Origin: Bdellovibrio bacteriovorus
Lineage (GTDB): Bacteria; Bdellovibrionota; Bdellovibrionia; Bdellovibrionales; Bdellovibrionaceae
Direction of reading: 5' to 3'
DNA length: 64,000 nucleotides
Assembly: GCF_001592745.1 (NCBI RefSeq)
Contig: NZ_LUKD01000001.1
Location: 503,384-567,383 of the forward strand
Of this stretch, positions 58,348 to 64,000 are shown one piece after another. The number at the start of each line of letters is the position of its first letter. Within the stretch, counting starts at the first letter, position 1. The notes under the pieces are model-generated. The model searched no databases. It saw only the letters and a program-made list of their open reading frames with translations, and was not told the DNA's origin. The translations under genes and the position numbers were made by a program.

Positions 58348-58967
58348 TACGGAGTCTCCTTAAAATAGACCGTATCTTGGCTTCCCAAAGCCACTTTCTC
58401 TAGAAACTGACAATAAAGGCGGTGTTCCACTTCATGAAATTGTTGTGCCCATTTCGCAAGATTCACTTCTTCTTTGCGCGAGACAATTTCTTGAACTAAA
58501 ACCCGTCCCGTATCCATGCCCTCATCCACCAAATGAAGAGTCACGCCGCTTTCTTTGACTCCGTCGTTAAAAGCGCGTGCTATAGAGTCGACACCAGGAT
58601 AAGCAGGCAATAAAGAAGGATGAATGTTCACAATTTGCTCCGCTCCGGCATGCCAGTGGCGAAATTGCTGAATAAAATCGGCTGAAAGCAATCGCATGTA
58701 GCCCGCAAGGAAAATCCAGTCTATGTGATACTCACGAAGAAGTTTTAAGACTTCACTTTCGTGCGTTTTACGATCTGTCTTCTTTTCCACAAGATAAGTT
58801 CGCACGCCGGCGTTCTGCGCTTTTTCAAGGACGGGAGCCGCCGATTTGTCAGAAAGAACAAAGGCGACGTCGATTTTTTCTTTTGAAAGCTCTTGAGCTT
58901 TTGCGACAAGAGCCATCGCATTAGATCCTGTACCCGAAGCAAAAAGAGCGATACGCACAGGTCTCAT
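58347..58967 (-). CDS. purN: Phosphoribosylglycinamide formyltransferase (folate-dependent)
   Basis: A 206-residue GAR transformylase. Motifs: IALFASGTGSNAMAL, LAGYMRLL, the catalytic NIHPSLLPAYPGVDSI and the later Asp in HLVDEGMDTGRVL. It overlaps purD by 4 bp (ATGA). Confidence 0.96.
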   Translation of the reverse strand: MRPVRIALFASGTGSNAMALVAKAQELSKEKIDVAFVLSDKSAAPVLEKAQNAGVRTYLVEKKTDRKTHESEVLKLLREYHIDWIFLAGYMRLLSADFIQQFRHWHAGAEQIVNIHPSLLPAYPGVDSIARAFNDGVKESGVTLHLVDEGMDTGRVLVQEIVSRKEEVNLAKWAQQFHEVEHRLYCQFLEKVALGSQDTVYFKETP

Positions 58968-60196
58968 AGTCCGATATCCTCGCGCACGTACATTCCTTTA
59001 AAAGAAACCTTTTGGATGTCTTTGTAAGCAAGTTCACGAGCTTCTTTGCGCGATGACGCCAATGCCGTCACACCTAGAACCCGTCCGCCAGAATTAACCA
59101 AAGCGTTCTGTTTTTCACTGACGCCAGCGTAATACAAATGATGATGGACCTTTGATTCGATCATCACCGGGTGTCCCGTATTCAATGGACCTTGGGGATA
59201 ACCTTCACTGACGGCCACAACATGCACAGAAGTTTCTGCTTTCACCTCGCACTTTTGATTTTTCAACTCGTGAGTGACGGCAGCGACTATGAGTTTTGCC
59301 AAGTCTGTTTTTAGCCTTGGCAAAAGAGCTTGTGTCTCGGGGTCGCCCATACGGACGTTGTATTCTAGAACAAAAAGTCCTTCGCTGGTTTTCATCAAAC
59401 CCGCAAATAAAAAACCTTGATAAGGAAGATTCTTCGCCTGCAAGCAAGACAAAGTCTTAGAAAAAATCTGTCGAATTGTCTCTTCGTCTTGGGAGGTGAT
59501 AAAGTCGCACGGGCTGTAAGCTCCCATACCACCGGTATTCGCACTGAAGGGATCCGGAGTGATGCGCTTATAATCACAAGCTGTTCCCAAAAGAACAAAG
59601 TCCTTTCCGTCACACAAAGCAAAGGCAGAAAGCTCTTTTCCAATCAAACACTCTTCTAAGAGTAAGGGATAGCCATACTGACTGCCTAAAACACGAACTG
59701 CTTCTTGGGATTTTTCTAAACTTTCACAAACCCAAACACCCTTTCCTTGCGCCAATCCATCGGCTTTGACAACGATGGGTTTCTGGAAGTCGTGCTGCTC
59801 TAGGAATGTCATCGCTTCTTTTTCAGAGTATCCTACGTGACAAGCGGCCGTAGGAACTTGAGATTCTTTAAGAATACCTTTACAAAAAAGTTTTGAAGAC
59901 TCGAGTTCGGCCACCTTCGCTGAAGGGGCAAAGCAAGAAATACCTTGAGTTTCCAGTCGTTGTTTCAGATCAGAAAGAATTGCGGCTTCCGGTCCGACGA
60001 CCACCAAGGACACCTGGTTTTGCAGGCAAAAAGCCTCAATTTCAGCAGGTGATTCGGCTGCCTTACATTGAAGACCCGCGACCTGCATACCGGGATTCCC
60101 AGGGCACACCCAAAGGTCATGAACTAAAGAAGACTCTTTTAGCTTTTGCGCCAATGCGTGCTCTCTTCCACCTTTACCGACGACAACGACTTTCAT
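58964..60196 (-). CDS. purD: Phosphoribosylamine-glycine ligase (GAR synthetase)
   Basis: A 410-residue ATP-grasp enzyme, second purine step. Motifs: VVVGKGGREHALAQKL, VVVGPEAAI, VVKADGLAQGKGVWV, NTGGMGAYSP and EYNVRMGDPETQ. It starts 1 bp after the purC stop. Confidence 0.97.
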   Translation of the reverse strand: MKVVVVGKGGREHALAQKLKESSLVHDLWVCPGNPGMQVAGLQCKAAESPAEIEAFCLQNQVSLVVVGPEAAILSDLKQRLETQGISCFAPSAKVAELESSKLFCKGILKESQVPTAACHVGYSEKEAMTFLEQHDFQKPIVVKADGLAQGKGVWVCESLEKSQEAVRVLGSQYGYPLLLEECLIGKELSAFALCDGKDFVLLGTACDYKRITPDPFSANTGGMGAYSPCDFITSQDEETIRQIFSKTLSCLQAKNLPYQGFLFAGLMKTSEGLFVLEYNVRMGDPETQALLPRLKTDLAKLIVAAVTHELKNQKCEVKAETSVHVVAVSEGYPQGPLNTGHPVMIESKVHHHLYYAGVSEKQNALVNSGGRVLGVTALASSRKEARELAYKDIQKVSFKGMYVREDIGL

Positions 60197-60197
60197 T

Positions 60198-61229
60198 TTA
60201 TGACTCCAAAACTTTTTGCGCTTTTTGATGCCACTGTTTTAAATTCAACTCTTCCGCGAAAGGCTTCTTACGGCCGACCACAGAAGCCACTTCATTGGCC
60301 AAGGCTTGATACAAAAGTGAACTGACTTCGATTTGTGCGGCATTTAAGCTTTGAGGAACTTCGCGAAGTTCTTCGCGACAGATCCCTTTCCAGTCTTGAG
60401 TTTTGCGTTCTTGCGCCATCTCTTTGGCTTTTTTGACGGCGGAATGCCAAGACGTTGGCGCATACAGCTGGCGAAGGAATTCCTTAGATAATGGAAGACC
60501 TTCATAAGTCAGACGAAGTTCGTCTGGACCAATAGAATCAACAAGAAGGAGCGTCCTTGCTCCAGAGGGACCTTTATCTCCAAAAGCAAATTCTAATTTT
60601 CCATCCCACAATTTCACACCGAAAGACGCAAAAAGCTTTTCCAACTCTTGCACGACGGCTTGGGTGTGAAGACGCAGATTTTTAAGCTCTTCTTCAGAAA
60701 CAATATTCATTTGTGCGATTTCCGCACGACTGAGATAGCGATCGGAAGTTTCAAGCTTGGTCGAAAACTCGATCAACGCCGGATTAAAAACCGTCGATGC
60801 GTTTGGCATTTCTGTAAGCTGCAAATCTTGCAGGTAAGAAGGATTTTTCTTTAAACGACCTTCTAAGGAATTTCCCTGTCCCAGAAATTTTCTAAAAATC
60901 ACTTCTAAAGGGACCAGACAATTCGTAGGGACATCTTTATAGACAGAGTAGTCGTATTGACCTTCATACCATTCCGGGCGCAGCACCTTAACGGCCTTTA
61001 CGGCGATCGTATTTTCTCCGGTCGCTTTCACGAAGTGAGAAGGAATTCCTTTATTTGATAAGTATTCAAAGAAAGAAGCCGCCATAGAAGCCAAGGCCGC
61101 CCCTTTCATCGGGATTTCATTGGGCATTTCACCCCAATCAAAGATCGAGTAACGATTGCTGTAATTAAAGACCAGGCTGTCGCCGTTTTTATAAAGATCT
61201 TTGACTGACCCCTTATAAATTAGTTCCAT
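60198..61229 (-). CDS. purC: SAICAR synthetase
   Basis: The 343-residue enzyme joining CAIR and aspartate. Motifs: YKGSVKDLYKNGDSLVFNYS, SNRYSIFDWGEMPNEIPMKG, VPLEVIFRKF and LWDGKLEFAF then LLVDSIGPDE. It is of the long type (E. coli 237). It overlaps purE by 10 bp. Confidence 0.93.
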   Translation of the reverse strand: MELIYKGSVKDLYKNGDSLVFNYSNRYSIFDWGEMPNEIPMKGAALASMAASFFEYLSNKGIPSHFVKATGENTIAVKAVKVLRPEWYEGQYDYSVYKDVPTNCLVPLEVIFRKFLGQGNSLEGRLKKNPSYLQDLQLTEMPNASTVFNPALIEFSTKLETSDRYLSRAEIAQMNIVSEEELKNLRLHTQAVVQELEKLFASFGVKLWDGKLEFAFGDKGPSGARTLLLVDSIGPDELRLTYEGLPLSKEFLRQLYAPTSWHSAVKKAKEMAQERKTQDWKGICREELREVPQSLNAAQIEVSSLLYQALANEVASVVGRKKPFAEELNLKQWHQKAQKVLES

Positions 61230-61939
61230 GCCGATTTCCTCATTTCAGAAAGCTTTTTCCATTGCAAAACAAAGTTACCGATATTGTTGGCACCGACCCA
61301 GGCTCCTGAGTGACGTGCTTTTGCAAAGAAATCCAACGCCAAGTTCGAGCTTGTAATTTGCTCTTTTTCGCAAAGGAAAAGGTTTAGGCCGACGACTTTG
61401 GGAAGTTCCCAAGGACTGACAATTTCACCCAGACATTTTTCATCTGTGTGTGAACACCACTGAACTTCCGCGCCGCTGTCTTTTTGAATATCCTCTAAAG
61501 ATCTTTGAATCGGAGAATAAGACTCAAGACTGCGGTTCCAGTGAAGATAGATTTTGTCTTCTGGAAGGTTCTTCCAGCGCAGAAGAAGGTCTGAAATATG
61601 TTTGTAATTTTCTTCCGTCACAGCCATGACCGGAACACCCTTCGGCATTTGAACGATCGACAAGAAGGAATCAAGACCCGCAAATGCACCATTCACAGCA
61701 ACACCGAACACGGGCTTCGTTGTCAAAGAAGCGACAACCCCTGGTAAGTGAGCCGCTAATCCCGCGCCGGCGACAAATACGTCTGCACCGCATGTCGTGA
61801 CGATTTCGCGCACGCGATCGGGATGACGGTGGGCCGACGCCACTTCCATTTTTACTTCACCAAACTTTTCTAATGAGTGACACAAAGGACCGAAGACTCT
61901 TTCATCACTCGCACTGCCGAACAAAACCTGAATTTTCAT
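61220..61939 (-). CDS. purE: AIR carboxylase / N5-CAIR mutase with C-terminal extension
   Basis: A 239-residue PurE; the core (residues 1-160) has FGSASDERV, VASAHRHPDRV and VFVAGAGLAAHLPGVVASLT. About 80 extra residues follow that I cannot assign. No purK is in this operon, so it may use CO2 directly (class II); that is inference. It overlaps purF by 4 bp (ATGA). Confidence 0.92.
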   Translation of the reverse strand: MKIQVLFGSASDERVFGPLCHSLEKFGEVKMEVASAHRHPDRVREIVTTCGADVFVAGAGLAAHLPGVVASLTTKPVFGVAVNGAFAGLDSFLSIVQMPKGVPVMAVTEENYKHISDLLLRWKNLPEDKIYLHWNRSLESYSPIQRSLEDIQKDSGAEVQWCSHTDEKCLGEIVSPWELPKVVGLNLFLCEKEQITSSNLALDFFAKARHSGAWVGANNIGNFVLQWKKLSEMRKSAWN

Positions 61940-63393
61940 AAAGGCACCTCGCTTTTACCATCTCCACCAATATTGTGATGTCTTGTTTTCATAAATTTTT
62001 CTGTAGCCACTGGAACTGGATAATCTCCGTCAAGGCAGGCACTGCAAAGATTGGATAGCCCTAACCCCTCTTGCAGACGAGGCAATGGCAAGAATACCAG
62101 CCCGTCGACTTCTAAAACCCTGGCGATTTCGTCTTCCGATTTTTTGTGAGCTACTAGAGATTCTCCGTCGGGAAAATCAATGCCGTAAAAGCATGGATGA
62201 CGAATCGGAGGACACGTACTTGCTAGATAAACTTTTTCAGCACCCGCTTCGCGCAAAAGACGAATGATTCGCGCTGACGTCGTTCCCCGCACAATGCTGT
62301 CATCCACTAAAAGAATTTTCTTTCCGCGAATTTCGCTTTCTACAGGGGACAGCTTTAGATTTACCATCATTTTTCGTAGCTCGGGTTGATTGACGATAAA
62401 ACTTCTTTGCACGTAACGATTTTTAATCAGAACTTCACGATACGGTTTTTCCAAAACCTCTGCCAATCGGCAGGCAGCTGCGCGAGACGTATCGGGAACC
62501 GGCGCAACGACATCGACATCCAAACCTTTTTTCTGAACCTCTTCCGCTAAGATTCGCCCTAGATTCAATCGGACTTCATAGACCGGACGGCCGTGCCACT
62601 CTGTCTCTGACCCCGCAAAATAAATCCATTCAAACATACAGGGACGGGCTTTCTTTTCACTCAAAAGGAATGAATGCAAATTTAAATCTTTATCAACGAA
62701 GACGAGTTCTCCGGGGCGCAGATCACGGAAATATTCAAATCCCAGTCCGAAGAACACCTGCTTTTCCGAAGCAAAGCAGTAACTGTACTTATCCCCGCTC
62801 TTTTTTCGCCCTAAAAGCAAAGGCCTGATTCCGTGAGAATCACAGAAAGCAAAGAGTCCTTGATCCGCCAGCATCCCAATGGCGCTGTAAGCCCCCTGCA
62901 CTTGCTGCAAGAGTTCACGAATGGATTCCGAAAGATTTTGCGCAAGTTCTCCAGACTCTTTCCGGGAAGCAAGTCCAATCGCCGTCATGTGCAGCAGAAT
63001 TTCTAGATCATTGCGGCTAAAAGTCCAACGCAGTTTGCGATTGCGAAGATAATCAACGACTTCGTCGTAATTTGTGACGTTCCCGTTGTGAATCATGCCA
63101 ATTCCATAGGGATAACTTAAGAACAAAGGCTGAAGATCTTCTTTATCAACCGTTCCTATCGTCGAATACCGGGTGTGCCCTAGGGCCATGGAACCTTTTA
63201 ATCGAAGCTGCCTTTCAGAAGTGAAAACGTCTTCGACCAAGCCAAGGTCTTTTTCAAGATGAAACTGAGAACGTTCAAAATCATAACTCAGAATTCCCGC
63301 GGCATCCTGACCACGATGCTGAAGAGCGAATAAAGCAGGATAAAGTTTTTGACCGGCTTTCTCTTCTCCAATCAGACCAACGACTCCACACAT
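61936..63393 (-). CDS. purF: Amidophosphoribosyltransferase (4Fe-4S type)
   Basis: The 485-residue first committed enzyme of purine synthesis: PRPP + Gln to phosphoribosylamine. Cys2 (MCGVVG) is the glutaminase nucleophile with no propeptide. The PRPP loop is ILLVDDSIVRGTT. Cysteines in RPCMFEW, IRHPCFYG and LCSACLDG match the four iron-sulfur ligands of the Bacillus-type enzyme. AAGGGGAG is the SD, directly behind a strong terminator, so the operon needs read-through. Confidence 0.97.
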   Translation of the reverse strand: MCGVVGLIGEEKAGQKLYPALFALQHRGQDAAGILSYDFERSQFHLEKDLGLVEDVFTSERQLRLKGSMALGHTRYSTIGTVDKEDLQPLFLSYPYGIGMIHNGNVTNYDEVVDYLRNRKLRWTFSRNDLEILLHMTAIGLASRKESGELAQNLSESIRELLQQVQGAYSAIGMLADQGLFAFCDSHGIRPLLLGRKKSGDKYSYCFASEKQVFFGLGFEYFRDLRPGELVFVDKDLNLHSFLLSEKKARPCMFEWIYFAGSETEWHGRPVYEVRLNLGRILAEEVQKKGLDVDVVAPVPDTSRAAACRLAEVLEKPYREVLIKNRYVQRSFIVNQPELRKMMVNLKLSPVESEIRGKKILLVDDSIVRGTTSARIIRLLREAGAEKVYLASTCPPIRHPCFYGIDFPDGESLVAHKKSEDEIARVLEVDGLVFLPLPRLQEGLGLSNLCSACLDGDYPVPVATEKFMKTRHHNIGGDGKSEVPL

Positions 63394-63410
63394 GGATTAG
63401 GACTCCCCTT

Positions 63411-63447
63411 GAAAAAACAAAAACGGCGTCATAGAGACGCCGTTTTT
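63411..63447 (-). terminator. Strong terminator directly upstream of the purF ribosome-binding site
   Basis: AAAAACGGCGTC (63419-63430) pairs exactly with GACGCCGTTTTT (63436-63447); on the minus strand TTGTTTTTTC follows. The purF SD begins only a few bases downstream. It either ends a small RNA or works as an attenuator of the pur operon. Confidence 0.9.
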
Positions 63448-63616
63448 ATTAAGATACATATTCAAATTTTTTAGACACTTCGGGTATTCAGACACACGGA
63501 GGGTGTGGAGTCGGGATTTTTCCCCCGGACTGCCCCCTGATGGAGGGCCATAGAGCGAATTTCTTAAGAACAGTCGCTGAGCCATACACTCTCTACTTAG
63601 AAGATTTAAAAGGATG
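63448..63616 (-). ncRNA. Structured purF leader or independent small RNA
   Basis: Minus-strand transcript of about 195-200 nt up to the terminator. Hairpins: AGCGA/TCGCT with an inner TTCTTAAGAA (63554-63578); GCCCTC/GGGGGC (63532-63548); AGTC-GGG/CCC-GACT type (63509-63531); CACAC/GTGTG (63493-63507). I do not recognise a known riboswitch class. It fills the 299-bp gap between purF and the antiporter gene. Confidence 0.5.
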
Positions 63617-63621
63617 CCCAA

Positions 63622-63650
63622 CGCTATCGACTGTGACAGAGTTCGGTCAA
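63622..63650 (-). promoter_or_regulatory. Promoter of the purF leader
   Basis: Minus strand TTGACC (complement of 63645-63650) with GATAGC about 16 bp on (complement of 63623-63628). It lies 43 bp after the antiporter stop. Expected start near 63614. Confidence 0.5.
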
Positions 63651-63692
63651 GAGCCCTAACACAATCCTGACAATTCAACACACCTAGACAAT

Positions 63693-64000
63693 TTACGAAT
63701 GCGGAGCCGACTTCACCGTCGGAATTGCAAGCAAAGCTGTTGCGATTCCCAACAATACCAATGCCGCAAAAACTTCCGCAGAAATAATTTGGGCTTTGTA
63801 CGCGTAAGACGCAGCCAGTATCTCCATGGCCCCACGAGCATTTAGAAGAGAGCTTAAGTTGAAAGCTTCCGCATGGGAGGCGCCGGCACATCGAGCCGCC
63901 ACATAAGAACCCAGATACTTTGATGTCACTGCCGCAGCAAAAATAAGTAGGAACGTCTTGAACTCGAATAAGGCAAAGAAGTTTAAACTCCATCCCAAGA
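63693..64000 (-). CDS. Cation:proton antiporter (Kef/CPA2-type), C-terminal part, 5' end outside window
   Basis: About 102 codons at the C-terminal end of the membrane domain. Hydrophobic helices and the motif LLNARGAMEILAASYAYKA (matching the family's LNARG-x-EL) identify a CPA2-type Na+/H+ or K+/H+ antiporter. YLGSYVAARCAG precedes it. The frame runs off the right edge. It ends 43 bp before the purF leader promoter. Ion specificity cannot be read. Confidence 0.78.
   Translation of the reverse strand, partial: LGWSLNFFALFEFKTFLLIFAAAVTSKYLGSYVAARCAGASHAEAFNLSSLLNARGAMEILAASYAYKAQIISAEVFAALVLLGIATALLAIPTVKSAPHS

Noticed and set aside
63454..63616. Known purine riboswitch, SRP RNA or tmRNA upstream of purF
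   Set aside because: The conserved loops of those RNAs are not present; only an unnamed structured leader can be supported.
63397..63993. 198-codon minus-strand frame over the antiporter end and purF leader
   Set aside because: It overlaps the antiporter reading frame in another phase and then crosses the structured leader and terminator; Cys-rich shadow.

Overview
This window looks like chromosome from a Bdellovibrio-like predatory bacterium (Bdellovibrionota). That is inference. It rests on base composition that looks mid-40s % GC by eye, the adjacent pair resembling TIGR03546 and TIGR03545, many small exported barrel and lipoprotein genes, and frequent TTG starts with strong Shine-Dalgarno (SD) sites. 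No 16S rRNA gene is present to settle it.

Layout. (1) 1-3.4 kb: cell-surface sugar genes: the start of a manC-like gene on the minus strand, then a DegT-family aminotransferase, kdsA and a flippase-like membrane protein. (2) 3.4-9.5 kb: an HAD phosphatase, the TIGR03546/TIGR03545-like pair, a VWA-domain lipoprotein, a TlpA-like thioredoxin and a YciI-like protein. (3) 9.7-35.5 kb: a nearly continuous minus-strand information-processing block. Read in the direction of transcription it is rpoB-rpoC / rpsL-rpsG-fusA / rpsJ-rplC-rplD-rplW-rplB-rpsS-rplV-rpsC-rplP-rpmC-rpsQ-rplN-rplE-rpsN-rpsH-rplF-rplR-rpsE-rpmD-rplO-secY-adk-rpmJ-rpsM-rpsK-rpsD-rpoA-rplQ. rplX (L24) is absent from its usual place between rplN and rplE. 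(4) 35.5-43.6 kb: an 8-kb accessory block between rplL and rpoB, which are neighbours in many bacteria. It holds a secreted beta-propeller, an exported hydrolase, a three-gene envelope operon (barrel, phosphoesterase lipoprotein, barrel) and a probable polymorphic-toxin/immunity pair. (5) 43.6-49.2 kb: tRNA-Thr(TGT)-Tyr-Gly-Thr(GGT)-tuf-tRNA-Trp-secE-nusG-rplK-rplA-rplJ-rplL, with two related long-hairpin elements placed just before tRNA genes. (6) 49.2-52 kb: rlmB, pyrF, a HAMP-like membrane protein and a small secreted Ig-like protein. (7) 52-63.4 kb: a nine-gene purine operon, purF-E-C-D-N-L-Q-H-M, preceded by a structured leader that ends in a strong terminator directly before the purF ribosome-binding site. 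(8) The end of a cation:proton antiporter gene runs off the right edge.

How it works together: the large minus-strand block makes ribosomal proteins, RNA polymerase, translation factors and the Sec translocon. The pur operon takes PRPP to IMP, apart from purB and any purK, which are not in the window. The left end serves lipopolysaccharide/capsule synthesis. The most interesting items are the toxin/immunity pair with its ribosome-binding site inside a hairpin, the purF leader, the tRNA-abutting elements with re-paired arms, and the missing rplX.
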